Under the pieces are notes generated by a model. The model was not told the origin of the DNA. It did not search any database and saw only the letters and a list, made by a program, of their open reading frames with translations. A DNA stretch of 64,000 nt from positions 21,051,263 through 21,115,262 of the forward strand of contig ML677348.1 of NCBI GenBank assembly GCA_007922305.1, in the 5' to 3' direction. The stretch comes from Dermatemys mawii. Taxonomy: Eukaryota > Chordata > Testudines > Dermatemydidae. A program made the translations under genes and the position numbers. Positions 22,513 through 34,873 of the stretch are shown one piece after another; within the stretch, counting starts at the first letter, position 1; every line of letters begins with the position of its first letter.

Positions 22513-23885
22513 AATGACAGACTACATAGTGTGCCAATCATTACATGTCAAATGTGAAGTTGAAATAGATGAGACTCTAGGCTGATATTAAGAATACTGA
22601 TCTTAGACTAGATGTTCTCAGAACTGTAGTTTTCTGAGAAGCTAATAACTAGGGATGTTCTATTTTTCTTGGATCGAAAATACATCCATTACAAACCAGG
22701 TCATTTATCAGAGTTAATTCTTTTACATAACCTTCCAAACTAAATTTTGTTTCCTAATTTTTAGGCAATGATTGTAACATAATACAACAGGTAAAGATGT
22801 TAAAGCTCTTCTAGGAAAATACGGTCTTCATAAGTGTGTGTACTACGTATACCATAGTGGGACCCAAATCCTGGCTAAGAACTTATAGTGTTACTGAAAT
22901 TCTAATTATTAATAAAAATGGGGTTATAGTTAATTTATTTGAAGTCCAATTGGATTGCCAATTATCTATACAACTCCTTCGCTGTTAACCTGAAGAACAA
23001 AATATTTTAAGTTAGTAGTTTTTTGTTTTATTTCTTGTTTTAAGAACACACAAAGAACACATAGGTAGAAAAAATGTAATAATAAAGGTAGCTTAATTCT
23101 GATCAAACCTGACAGTCACTTTAAATACACAAAATTATGTCAAAATTTTACATGTACCTAGTTCATAAAATATGAGTCATGCATGCATATGTGCAGCAAC
23201 ATTAGTTAAACAAAAAAGAGCCACATTTCACATGACATCCCTTCTTCACTAAACAGTGCGATAAAACTACCAACCTTCACCATCGTGACTAGAACAAACA
23301 GACTTTTTCTACTACATCTTGCTAACAGCATATGCTGCAAATTCTGGTACCTCACAGAAAATGAGACACACAAATGTAACAGCAGCAAGACTGCAGCTGC
23401 TCATATTTCAGAGCATTCATGCTTCAGTACTAATAGTATGACAAACATGCTTCCTCCTACACAGCTGAATACCTACTGTGCTTAACCCCTCAAGAAAAGT
23501 AGTTCTTATTTCTGAAATGAGTTGCCACAAAGGTCTTTCAGAGGTAAAATCTGGTACTTGGCTCTGAGTTTATTATTTTGTCAACATGTTTTTAGAGTAT
23601 ATACTGATCATTTTTTGTGTAAGGCTATTTCTTCACAATTAAAGAAGATGAAACTTGATTATCCAACCCATTAACCCAGTCTTCTGGTTCCTGAAAGTTA
23701 AGTTGGTAGGTTTAATATCAGAACACTTTACTACTGGGGGCATTCTGCACCAAAAAAAAAAAAAAAAAAAGTAAAATTTCTGCAAAGTTTAGCCAATTTT
23801 ATTTGTCAAAATAACATTAAATAATTACACCAGTTTCAGGGGTTTTGGTAATTTATTTCAAAACACCTATCAGCACGTATGTCTG

Positions 23886-24016
23886 TAGCAATACAGAGGG
23901 ATAGATGTGTTAGTCTGGATCTGCAAGAGCGACAGTCTTGTAGCACCTTATAGACTAACAGATTTTAGGGATCATGAGCTTTCGTGGGCTAAGACCCATT
24001 TCATCAGATGAATGTA
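23886..24016 (+). repeat. Dispersed reptile repeat (GTGTTAGTCTGGATCTGCAA type)
   Basis: The text GTTAGTCTGGATCTGCAA, CTTGTAGCACCTTATAGAC and GAGCTTTCGTGGGCTAAGAC is a common block in turtle and crocodilian sequence as I remember it. Origin unresolved. Confidence 0.55.
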
Positions 24017-24049
24017 ACATGAATGTAACAATACAGACACTCTCAAAAA

Positions 24050-24610
24050 TTCCCCCCAGGAGTAGAACATAAGAGACGCCATACAAAGGTCCAACTAGCC
24101 TAGTATCTTGTCTTCTGATAGTGGCCAATGCCAGGTGCCCCAGAGGGAATGAACAAAACAGGTAATTATCAAGTGATTCATTACCTGTTGCCCATTCCCA
24201 GCTTCTGGCAAACCAGAGGCTAGGGCCACCATCCCTGCCCATCCTGGCTAATAGCCATTGATGGACCTATCCTCCATGAACTTATCTAGTTCTTTTTTGA
24301 ACCCTGTTATAGTCTTGGCCTTCACAATATCCTCTGGCAAAGAGTTCCACAGACTGACTGCATGGAGTGAAAAATACTTCATTTGTTTTAAACCTGCTGC
24401 TTATTAATTTCATTTTCTGACCTCTAGTTCTTGTGTTATGAGAAAGAGTAAATAACACTTATTATTTGCTTTCTCCACACCAGTTATGATTTTATGAACC
24501 TCAATTATATTCCCCTTAGACATCTCTTTCCAAGCTAAAGTCCCAGACTTATTAATCTCTCCTTATATGAAAGCCGTTCCAGACCCCTAATCATTTTTGA
24601 TGCCCTTTCT
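24050..24610 (-). mobile_element. CR1/L3-like LINE 3' fragment
   Basis: On the minus strand it starts with a version of KMIRGLERLSYKERLISLGL, followed by text like LRGI, a stop-riddled C-terminus, and a 3' region with GATGGCTATTAGCCAGGATG and CACTATCAGAAGACAAGATA. These are features of the older CR1-L3 lineage with a longer 3' UTR. About 560 bp, nested in the hAT at 23730-25104. Confidence 0.72.
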
Positions 24611-26891
24611 TAATGATTCCCAAAAGAAAAAAAAAACCCTATGACAACCAAGTTATTGGTTTTTTGCCCCTTTCCCGATCCCAGAGCCCAAGTCAGGAGC
24701 CCAGAAACCGGTATGCCCGCTCCTGTAGAGCTCAGCTGTGCGTGCGCCCTCCCCCCAACCCGACTCCCCACCTGCCCAGACACCCATCTTCCTCTCCCAC
24801 AGAGCCCAGGAATCCAGAGGGAGAAACAGCCTGATGCTCAGTCCCAGGCTTGCATGGAGTTTCCTCTGCACCACTCTCTCCGTCCCTCAGGGACTGCTGG
24901 GAACTGCAGCTACCAAGAACCCTCTTGCTCCCCTCACTTTCCCCAGTAGTGTCTTCTATGTGCAAGTTGGACTATTCCAGGTCCAACAGGTGGCTTCTAG
25001 CAGCACTGCAGCCCATTTCTGTGGGGGAAAGGAAATTCTGCACACACAATGTTCATTTGCGCAAAATTCCGCATTGTGCAGTGGTGCAGAATTCCCTCAG
25101 GAGTAACACTTTATTTTCTGTTTTTAATTTTTTCCCCACTTATAGGTTTAAGTTCTAAACAGTTGCATGAACAAGTGGCCCAGCACAAAATCATCTTCCC
25201 TCCACATGCCAGGGACAGTAGAGCTTGCATCCTGTATCAGCTTGTCCCTAGGCCTCAGTTGCTCTATTCTTCACCAACCAGCCTACCTGGTCAGCCTAGG
25301 CTTCTTACCTCCAATCTGGACTCTAGATCTGACTCCCTAACCCTATGCTCTCCATCTCAGTGAACAGTGTAGGGAACATGCATTGCCATCTAATTAACAC
25401 TTGTAAGAAAAGTTGGAGAGTGAGAGGCAGCTGAAAGCATGTCTTAGCTAAGCAGGAAGATGGCAAGCAGAATGCTGGGTGCCTGATTCAAACCAAGTAC
25501 TAACTCCAGCTCCAAATAACAGAACTGTGGATCTTAGAAAATAGACAATTCTGCAGCCACAGAATTGTGGAGTCTTCAAGCCTCCATGTAAGATGAACAT
25601 AGCAGTTCAGTCACTGCACTTTCTAAGAGATTTAACAGCATCAGTTTACACTCTCTCCACATTTTCAAGGTGATCTCCACAATCAAAAGGGCTAAAAATA
25701 TTTTAATTAAAGCTGACATTCTAATGAACAATTCTGCCTCAAGGAAAAAATTGCATGGCTAATTATGTGACTGCACAATCATGGAATATAGGGGGACATG
25801 GATATATAATATGAATGACTGAGCACATCATGTAATAGAAAAGTTATTTGTCAAAACTCATCAGCCATTCATGGGCAGCTTGTCTACCTGGCGGGTCCAA
25901 GACCTAAAACTCCTTTGTGAGAGGCTCACACAATTTGCAGCTTGACATGTCTCAAATTCAAGCCTTAAATCATTGGTATGTGTAACATTATACTATTAAC
26001 ATTTTAATACATGGAATGTATCAGCACAACAAGCATAACTGAGAACATAATTTAGTCAGAAGAACCTCTCTTACTGATGAAGAAATTACCCATGAAAGTA
26101 TATTTAAAAATGAAATTTCCTGCCACGATTTAGACCCACCAAATAATGCATTTGTTAAAATGTATTCACATTACTTACATTATGTAGTCATGACAACCAT
26201 TACATAAGTTCTTTATTTCTGCAACCATGAAAATCAACGGGATTACTTGCATAATAAGCTATTCTTCAAAAGTCATGTAGCAGAATCAGAGCATGTAACT
26301 CATGGTTACTAGATTTACAGCTGCAGTGATAAAGTTGAACAAAGGAAGCATAAAATAAGAAAAACAAAATGTGTACAATAATCTTTCTAAAGAAAATGTG
26401 GCAAACAAAGTAAGTGGTGGTGTGGTATAAAATTGTGACTTGTACTGGCTTCAGATGGCCTGTGTAAGTCATTTGAGGCTCTGTCACTATTTAGAAATGT
26501 GATTATCTACACTGTGTGCCAATAAAAGAAAAAAACATCTGACAGGCAAGAAATACTGTTTATTTTGCAAAGACTGTTATGCATTATAAAATGACAACAT
26601 ACAGCTGCATTAAGAGTGGCAAAGAACTATTAGATAAGTGTGAATAAAAATTCTTCCCCCTCCATCTGCTATTCTCTTTATCACAGATTTGCATGTGAAA
26701 CAGCTGTAACAAAAGAGCTCTCTTTTGCTTGTTTCCTTATCTGTACATCAGCATTTTTCATGACAACAGGTAGGAAAACCAAACATTTCAAATTTAGAGG
26801 ACAGTCCACAGAAAGTTAACAACCTAAGCCAGTAAATCAAAATTTTAGACTCAACCATTGTACTCTAGCTGTTTAATTAAAAAGGTTAAGA

Positions 26892-27230
26892 CAGTGATAC
26901 ACAGACTGCGGCTCATGAGCTGCAAGTGGCTCTGTAACGTGTCTTCTGCGGATCTTTCCAGTACCTAATTTTAAAACACTATATGATTTAATTATTAACC
27001 AGAGTGATTTTACTGTGTTATTAACCAATTAAGTTTATCAAGTTTTTAATTTATCTGCTGTGAGAATTATATAGATATATGAACTAAATATGTCCTTTGA
27101 CATACTGTACTGTTTGAATATGAATAATGATATCATAAATGAAACAATGAATTCACACTACTGTGTGGCTCTTTTAAGTAATGTTGATCCCTAATTTGGC
27201 TCCTGAACCACTAAGGTCTGAGCATCACTG
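26892..27230. mobile_element. Non-autonomous hAT, 339 bp
   Basis: CAGTGATACACAGACTGCGG at the left and GGTCTGAGCATCACTG at the right are inverted ends of a Charlie-like hAT. Flanks GGTTAAGA (26884-26891) and TGTTAAGA (27231-27238) agree at seven of eight bases. The interior is AT-rich and non-coding. Confidence 0.78.
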
Positions 27231-28550
27231 TGTTAAGAATTCATTTTAATTTATACACACTTAATTTATATCAGTTTTAGCCGTGCAAGACCTGTAAAAG
27301 CTAAACATTGTAACTCTGGTAAATGCTAATAAATTCTTATCACACATATCAGACTGTGTCTTAAGAGTGAAATTAATCTTTTTATTAATGTTATTTTCTA
27401 TACGGATTTAACTATGTTAAAGTTCCTGAGAACAAGGATTAATCTAAGAAATGCTCTTCATACTAACACAGCTGACAACAGAATTAAACAAAACTCTTCC
27501 TGTTGTACTTGGGATAATTAGGTATATGGTGAATTATGTATACAACAGAGGAAGTGAAAACATTCATTATACCCTTCTGTTATCACAAGTAAAGGATAAG
27601 GTCATTCAACATTTTGGTATTTTAATGTCTTTTACTGTCACCTAATGAACCATGGCCACAACACAAAACAAAAGAAAGAACTAAATCACATATGCGAGTG
27701 TATACATGTACACGGTAAATCGGAGAAAGCACAGAATAAGTGTATTAAACCTACAGGACTTCAGGAAATATCTGTTGACAATCGCAATTCAACTTGTCAG
27801 CACAAATTCTGAAAGTCCTTCCCTTGAGATGAAGTGTGCTGCTCAGCTGACAGTTGTATTTAATTACTAACATTTTGTCTACTTGGGTTGCACGCCTACA
27901 AACAACTAGGCAGGGTTTGGGGGAAGGTTGACAGTATGTTTCTGCAAGGGTGAAAGGAACTTTTTTTATTACTTGGACTTATTAGCTAGTAAGTTTCATA
28001 TCCGCACACGATTATTTCATGCATGTAATTGTGTATTTGCTTAACTGTTAAGGTGCATGTTGTTTACCTCAGCTGAGCATAAACTAACAGGAAATAATGA
28101 TGGAAATGTTACTGCTGTCAGCAGGCCCAGCTGACAACACAATTAACTTGTAACCCAAATTCAAGTCCCAAGACAGACGAACAAAAGCAACTGTCACATG
28201 AATAGTTTAACATACTTATCCATGTGGACAAAGAAAGATGTTAATTGATTCATCAGACACAGCTCCTGCCTACAGAATACAAGTCCCTTTTAGCCCCAGT
28301 TGTGACTATGTATAGAATGTAGAGAGTCTTGTCACTAGATGAAAGGGTCCACTAATTTAGAGTTGTGTCTGGTCGCTGTGACACCACAATGCAATATTTA
28401 AGGAGTTCTGCTCTGTTATATATGTACCAGTTTGATACAATAATAAAAATTAAGTCCTCCATTCCCTGTCCTTGGAAATTTTTCATGTGAAAATTAAAAA
28501 AATCAAGTCTCTTAAAAACTGATGGTGGGAAGAACAAGGGAATAATATGC

Positions 28551-29265
28551 TGTGACAAAGCTCTGTCCTTATCTTCGTGGATCCTGCGTTTCCTGGCGGA
28601 TTTTTACTAGCCTCAGCGGCTCACTGTGACCCTCCACGGAGCCCTTCTCTCTCTGGAGACAAGGTCACAGCCTATTGAGCCATTTTCATCATAAACCAGT
28701 GAGGAGAAGCTATCCTTCCTGGTACAGGATCTGTTGTCTCCCAATCTCAGAGACTAATTAGGGGAGGCAGAAAGGGGGGAGCCCAGGCCCGCCCTCTACT
28801 CTGGGCTCCAGCCCAGGGACCCTAATAGTATCAGCTAAGATGGCTGACCTTTTAGCCACAAAACACAATACAATTCCCTGGGCTACTTCCCCACAGCAGT
28901 CCCTGCTTCTTCAAACTCCACTTCACCCTTACCTCAGGGCCTCCTTCCTTCAGGATGATATGTTGTCCACCACTCAGTCTCACCAACAGCATAACTTCCT
29001 TCCACAGCTCCTGACACCCACAACCCACCTGACTGACTGGGAGGTTTTTATCTGGATTCAGCCAGTCCCTGATTGGCTTCAGGTGTCCCAATTAGGCTAG
29101 CTGTTTCTACTCCTTTCTAGAAGGTTCTTAATTGGCCCCAGGTGTCTTGATTGGCCTGGAGTAGCCTTTGTTTGGCTATCCAGGGAACAGGGACCTGCAC
29201 ACCCTGAGACTAATGTACCTGCCTTCCAGCACTCTCCTATAGCCCTCTGGTCTGACTCTGTCACA
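28551..29265 (+). mobile_element. Solo LTR, copy 2 (715 bp)
   Basis: Begins TGTGACAAAGCTCTG and ends CTGACTCTGTCACA. Exact 4-bp duplication ATGC at 28547-28550 and 29266-29269. From about 28770 on it is close to copy 1 base for base; the first 220 bp are more divergent and include a different segment, so the two copies are subfamily members rather than a recent duplicate. Confidence 0.85.
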
Positions 29266-29804
29266 ATGCATAAGTTAAACACTCCACCTCAATAAACAAA
29301 TCAGGTTTTAATATCTGTGGCTATGTGGAAACTCTTTCAAAGTGCTTACTTACTTTTATGTTCAGTGGTACTCTGCTACCAGTTTTTATTTTATTATTAT
29401 ATCCTTTGGGTAATCTATAATGTAAATTCCATGATGATGTGGTCTGTTAATAGAGTTTTTCTTGGACGGAAATAAAAGATTCTGGCTTAAATAGAGGATT
29501 CCCGTTCCCAGGAGTGGCTCAGCCTCAAGTGAATTTGCATGGCACCTCAAATAAATGTCAATAAAAATGTTATAGCATACTCGTCTTTTTGTTCACTCCA
29601 CAGTTGAAAAACTTTTCAGAAAACTTGTGCAAAAAAGGATTTAAAATGTACACCTTAACATTTTAAACACTCTAAGCATTTCAAAAAATAGCTTTTCTGT
29701 ATAAGAAATGAAAAAAGGAACCAGTTCACAAACCTCTTCTCTGTCTGCAACTCCCAAGTCCCACTTGCTTCCAAATATCACTACCCTCAGAACACCCTCA
29801 TTCA

Positions 29805-30096
29805 GGGTACAGCTACACTACCCGCTGGATCGATAGGTAGCGCTCAATGTATCAGGGATCGATTTATCGTGTTTCATCTAGATGCGATAAATCGATCCCC
29901 AAATCGACGCCTGTATCCACCTCGGCAGGAGGAGTAAGCGGAGTCGCTGGGGGAGCGGCCACGGTCGACCCACCGCCGTGGGGACAGCCAGGTAAGTCGA
30001 CCTAAGGTACTTCATATATGCAAAGATGCGTGTTTTAAGTCAATCTGCCTCCCTCGCCCCCGCCCCCGCCCCAACCCCCGTAGTGTAGCTCAGGCC
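29805..30096. mobile_element. MITE copy with TCA target duplication, 292 bp
   Basis: GGGTACAGCTACACTACCC at the left pairs with GTAGTGTAGCTCAGGCC at the right. TCA flanks both ends (29802-29804, 30097-30099). It shares the GATCGATTTATCGTGT segment with the copies at 5655 and 19054. The right half has a C-rich simple tract at 30053-30080. Confidence 0.75.
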
Positions 30097-30929
30097 TCAG
30101 TCATCTGAAGAACCACTCCTTAGCTGGTGGAAGTCCAGAAAGCAGCTAGAAGAATGAATCTCCAGGTGGGTGAAAATAAAAAGAAAGCTACTGGATCCAA
30201 GCTTTCACTTTTGGGAGTGGGAGAGAGACACAGCTGTGCCCAATCAACTGGAATATTACAAGGATTACAGGGCACAAGATGTGAAAAGGTGAAAAATAAA
30301 CACAAATTGTTCCATGATTTGTGGTTCATTCAATGACTGCCAAAGTAAAGAAGTGTATTTAATAGTTACCAAGACCATACATTTAGTCAGGGTTGCTGGA
30401 ACAATTTTTACAGTGGGGATGCTGAGAGCCATTGAATCAAACTGTAAACCCTATATATAACAAAGGGAAAGCATTTCAAGCCAGGAACCACTTCTATATG
30501 TACATAAATATAAAATAATTTAAAATAGAAAAATAATCATGAAGCAGCTTCTTAAGCTTTTAATTGATGTACATGATTAATTCGCTGTAGCTGATGTCAA
30601 GAGATTTTCAAATGGCTTCTGGCTTCAAAAAGTCTTTCGCCTGCCAAAAGCCAGTTTGCTAATTCTCCAGAATAAAGTAACAAAATGCAAAAAAATAAGA
30701 AAGTCACACTAGAAAAACACTAGGTGGAATCTTTATCGTGAAACAGTCAGTGTAAGTTTGTAGCAATGATACTGTTCTTGAATGAGAAATAATATTGTAC
30801 TAAGCTGGAAACTGGACAGGAATCTAATACAGTACCTAAAACATACTTCCTTGGCTATGTGTAAGCAACAATAAACAGAAAATAACTAATGTAGATTAGA
30901 AAATACGGTAAATTATTGGAGACCTTTTT

Positions 30930-31140
30930 ATGATGTATTTGTATAGTGTCTAGCACAATGTGTTTTGGCCCATGTATTATTATTGTAACAAATTAATAAA
31001 TGAATAATAATACATAATAATAAATTATTGTTTATTATTCTTAATGGTCTTCAGGACAGAGACTGTGTCTACCTTTGTTTGCCCAACCTTGCAGTGGAAT
31101 ACTAACCCTGATTGGGGTTTTTGGGGGTGACTGCAATGCA
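30930..31140 (+). repeat. L2/CR1-like ancient 3' tail with AT-rich expansion
   Basis: TTGTATAGTGTCTAGCACAA, then an ATAATAA-rich stretch, then GGACAGAGACTGTGTCTACC. Looks like an old LINE tail; family not certain. Confidence 0.45.
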
Positions 31141-31643
31141 AATAGTTCATCACTAGATAAAATCTCATTCAAGATAGCTGATAAAGAACTTATATACAAT
31201 GTAAACTTTATTTACATTACAGTGAGCCAAAGCAAAACTGTATGTCAAAAGAGCTAATCTTGCATTAAGAATTCTAACATTAAATTTCTCCTGTATGATT
31301 ATCAAAGTGTTGCTATATGATTATTTTTTGTTTGTCAAAAGTGACAAATAAGTGACTTAATATTTCATAGTAATCATAGGATATACTGAAAGAGATAAAA
31401 ACCAGTTTATACAGGTAAGGATAACAATTAAGTAATGAATTTCATATCCCATCAGTCTTTTTCTTGACAAGGAAATCAAGTGATCAACTACCAATATAAC
31501 TTTCCCTTTTTGAATCATTACCAGGAGATGCTCTTATGTGGAGAAGCTACCTTTATTCCATCCTATACCCATGTAAAATTTTCTTTCCAAACTTTAGTGA
31601 ATGTTATCATCCCCCAAAAACAAATGTTACCCATTCTTTAGGA

Positions 31644-32465
31644 CAAGGGTGGGCAAACTATGGGCCGCGAGCCGTTTATATCTGGCCCGCAAGCTCCTGC
31701 CAGGGGAGCGGGACCAGTGGTCCCGCTCTCCTGGGCGGGGCACTCTGAGAGCGCCCTGGAGAGCGGGGCTGGCTGCTGGCCGGGCATGCCGCCCTGAGAC
31801 CGGGCCGGACGTGCCACCCGGGTCCCCACCGCCAGCCGGGTGCACCGCCCGGCGCACCGCCCGGGACAGCAGACCCACGGCCGGCAGGGCGCGCCGCCCT
31901 GAGATCGGGGCTGGCACGCCGCCTGGGATAGCGGGCTGCAGCCAGATGCTGCCCGGAGCCTGGGACGGTGGGCCCGCGGCCAGCACCACGCCCCACTCTC
32001 CTGGCCTGGGGTGCTGGGCCGACCTCAGCAAGCCACGGGGCCCGTGCTCCCGAGCTGGGGATGGGGCCGAGCGCAGCAGGCCACGGGGCCCCGCGCTCCC
32101 AGCCCAGGGGCCGGGCAGAGCGCGGCGAGCCGCAGGGCACCGCACCCAGCTCTGCAGGTATGCAGGTGGGGGGTGGTGGTTAGGGTACATGGGGGGGTGG
32201 TTGTGGGACGTGGGGGGTCTCGGGAGGGGGCAGTCAGGGAACAGAGAACAGGGGGCTAGATAGGAGATGGGGTCCTGGGGGTGGCAGTTAGAGTGGAGGG
32301 GTCTCCGGAGGGGGTGATCGGGGGCGTTGGATGGGTCAAGGGTTTTGAGGGGGGCAGTCTGGGGGCAGGAAGAGGTGGGGATCGGATTGGGGGAGGGGCC
32401 TTCCGCTCATCACACAATTTTGAACCCCAGTGTGGCCCTTGGGCCAAAAAGTTTGCCCACCCCTG
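31644..32465. mobile_element. GC-rich non-autonomous hAT, 822 bp
   Basis: Left CAAGGGTGGGCAAACTATGG and right AAGTTTGCCCACCCCTG are inverted ends. Flanks CTTTAGGA and CTTTATGA agree at seven of eight bases. The interior (31680-32400) is extremely GC- and CpG-rich and gives long open frames on both strands, none with protein family resemblance. It mimics a CpG island inside the intron. Confidence 0.85.
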
Positions 32466-32653
32466 CTTTATGAAAATATTAGCATGGCATAACTCTTCAG
32501 GAAAGCCATATAACCTGAAGATCAGGCTTATGAGTTTTCATTGATGCAGAATGGCAGAAGTTTTGGATAGCATATTTAACAAGTAATATAGTTGTAGAAG
32601 TAAACTCAGTATTGATGCTGCTGTAATCTAATACGGCTTTATGCTTTGTCTCA

Positions 32654-32911
32654 GGCTATGTATACACTACCACTTATGCAGACATAACTTACATTGCTGA
32701 GGAGTGTGAATAAACCACCTCCCTGAGCGATATAAGTTACCCCAATCTAAGCACCAGTGTGGACAGCGCTATGTCGGTCACTGAGGGTGGATTATTAAAT
32801 CGATGGGAGAGCTCTCTCCCATCAACTTAGAGTGGCTACACTAGTCAGATTACAGCTGCGGAGCTGCATCAATACAGCTGCACAGCTGCAAGCTCCAGTG
32901 TAGCCATAGCC
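32654..32911. mobile_element. MITE copy with TCA target duplication, 258 bp
   Basis: GGCTATGTATACACTACC at the left and CAGTGTAGCCATAGCC at the right. TCA at 32651-32653 and 32912-32914. Its interior (GACATAACTTACATTGCTGA, GACAGCGCTATGTCGG) matches the inverse of the copy at 49014, and differs from the copies at 5655 and 29805, so it is a second subfamily with the same ends. Confidence 0.78.
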
Positions 32912-32943
32912 TCAATCTCTGCAACTATTTCCTGTTTCTGTTA

Positions 32944-33237
32944 GGCTATGTCTACACTACCACGGTAAGTCAACCTATGCTATGAACTCCAGCTACGTGA
33001 ACAACATACTTGGAGTCGACGTACCTTAGGTCAAGTTACCACAGGGTCTACACCGCAGGGGGTCAATGGGAGAAAATCTCCCGTCGACTTACTTTACTCT
33101 TCTCGTCCAAGGTAAAGTACAAGGATCGACTGGAGAGCGATCTGCAGTCAATTTGGCAGGTCTTTACTAGACCCGCTAAATTGACCACCGGTGGATCGAC
33201 CTCAGAATGTCGATTCCTGTCTAGTATAGACCTGCCC
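32944..33237. mobile_element. MITE copy, first subfamily, 294 bp
   Basis: GGCTATGTCTACACTACCAC at the left, CTAGTATAGACCTGCCC at the right. Flanks TTA and TAA. It lies 32 bp from the end of the previous MITE. The internal palindrome CCAGCTACGTG and the GTCGAC segments are those of the copy at 5655. Confidence 0.75.
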
Positions 33238-33989
33238 TAAGAGTCAGGGAGTTAGCTATGTCTGCATAGTGTCCCACAGGACAAATGGCAACTAGCAGTC
33301 ATGGCACTTCCAGTGACGTCATCATAGTCATGAAAAAGTGCAAAGAATGACTCCCATTTGAGTTAAGTATGTTACATTCTCTCAACTAAAGAAAACATAT
33401 TTTGTTCAGTAGACATTATTGTAACAAATACTGAAGGACCAAGAGAATAAGATGTATAAAAAGGGCTGCATTCCAGCAGGCTTGGTGGTAAAAGCTTTAA
33501 AATATATTTCTGATTTCATATGAGAAAAAAAATGTAATGTTGAAGCTGCAGTTACTAATATAGACCAAAAACAACTTTTGGGCTCCAGGATTGATCTCTG
33601 GAAGGTAACCATCACTGGTGTAATCCTGTATGCCAACCAACATACAAATACTGATTGATAACACTGTAATGTATTGTTTGTACTGTGCTCAAATACTTAA
33701 CGGTGGCTTGCAGAATAATTCGACAAGGTGAACATCCCAGAGAGCTAACTATGTAAATTTTAGACTTCTCATAACAAGGGTTTGGACAGGGTCACATAAA
33801 TAAGACTATGTAGCAACTCTGCTAGTTCATGGATGCTAATTAAAGATCACTGTTTTGTATTGCGGTCACTTCCCATATTACAGTTAATATAAGAATTAAC
33901 TTTTAAAAGATGAGCCTCACTGTCACAGTTAATGTAAAACTATACCATTGATGGAGCAAATTTCAGAAGAGAGAATATAGTATTTTTGC

Positions 33990-34873
33990 TGGGGTTGTTA
34001 ATTAATCCTAGTTAACTGATGTGATTAACTCAAAACAAATTAATGCTTTTTTTTTTTTTAAACAAGCATTAATCACACACCTCTGGAGATAGCATTGGCT
34101 GTAGCAGTGAGCAGGAGACAGCCGTGGACAAGAGGCTGCATATGATTTGGGAGAGCCAGTTCAACTCCCTTCTGGGGTGAGGTGGAAGCTTGGCTCCCCT
34201 CCACTGCCTGCATCCTCCCCTCCCCACTGGACAGGGCTGGCCTTAGAGGAGGATGAGTGGGGCCAACGCCCAGCGCGTCATGCTCAGGGGGTGTGTTGCT
34301 GCGTGCCTCCGGGGCAGGGATATGCTTCCTCCCACCAATCTGCTCCACTACTATTCCCACCTCCTCCTCCATGGAGTCACCCTTGGGCAAGCTGCTCCGG
34401 ACCAGAAGCCTGCCTCCTGTCTGCTGCAGGGGGAGAGGGACTGATGTTGGGGTGTCCTGCTCTGATGCACCTGATCATTGCTGAGCTGGGGTCGGGGAAC
34501 AGTGGGAGTCTGTCTGCTGCTGGCTCAGGAGTGAGTGCTGCAGACAGCACCTGCCGCTGGCTGAAAAATATTCTGGTTCCTGAGTGCTCTGCTTAAAGAG
34601 ACAGTGCTCCCCCAATGCATACACATCTCCTGCCCCTTCCCGACCCGCCACATGCACAAATGTAAATATTTGTAATTAAAAATTATAATATAAAGTGAGT
34701 ACTATATACTTTGCATTCTGTGTTATAATTGAAATCAGTATTTGAAAATGAAGAAAATATCCCAACATATTTAAATAAAAATGGTATTCTATTGTTAACA
34801 GTGCAATTAAAACTGCGGTAAATCGTGACAATCTCATAATCACAATTTGTTTTTTAATCGTTTCACACCCCTA
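33990..34873. mobile_element. hAT copy carrying unrelated GC-rich DNA, 884 bp
   Basis: Left end TGGGGTTGTTAATTAATC and right end ATCGTTTCACACCCCTA. Exact 8-bp duplication ATTTTTGC at 33982-33989 and 34874-34881. The right 210 bp (from GTAAATATTTGTAATT) match the right ends of the copies at 3178 and 56495. Bases 34085-34660 are GC-rich, share nothing with those copies and contain no transposase. They are either the element's own variant interior or captured sequence. Confidence 0.82.

Larger units (their letters stand above)
23730..25104. mobile_element. hAT element of the CTCCTGGGGGAATTCTGCACC family, enlarged by nested repeats
   Basis: Left end ACTACTGGGGGCATTCTGCA and the reverse complement of the right end, ACTCCTGAGGGAATTCTGCA, match. 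Target duplication AACACTTT is exact at 23722-23729 and 25105-25112. Inside lie an A run (23752-23770), a dispersed repeat (23886-24016) and a CR1 fragment (24050-24610). The C-rich right part from 24611 on is probably the element's own interior, since the family member at 36803 is also GC-rich there. Frames of about 100 codons at 24641-25158 are not coding. Confidence 0.78.

Noticed and set aside
31601..32263. Open frames of 187 and 220 codons in both directions, and a possible LRCH1 first exon or promoter
   Set aside because: Long frames are expected from GC-rich DNA lacking stop codons. The region is bounded by hAT ends and target duplications, and the translation shows no LRCH N-terminus or splice donor in a matching frame.
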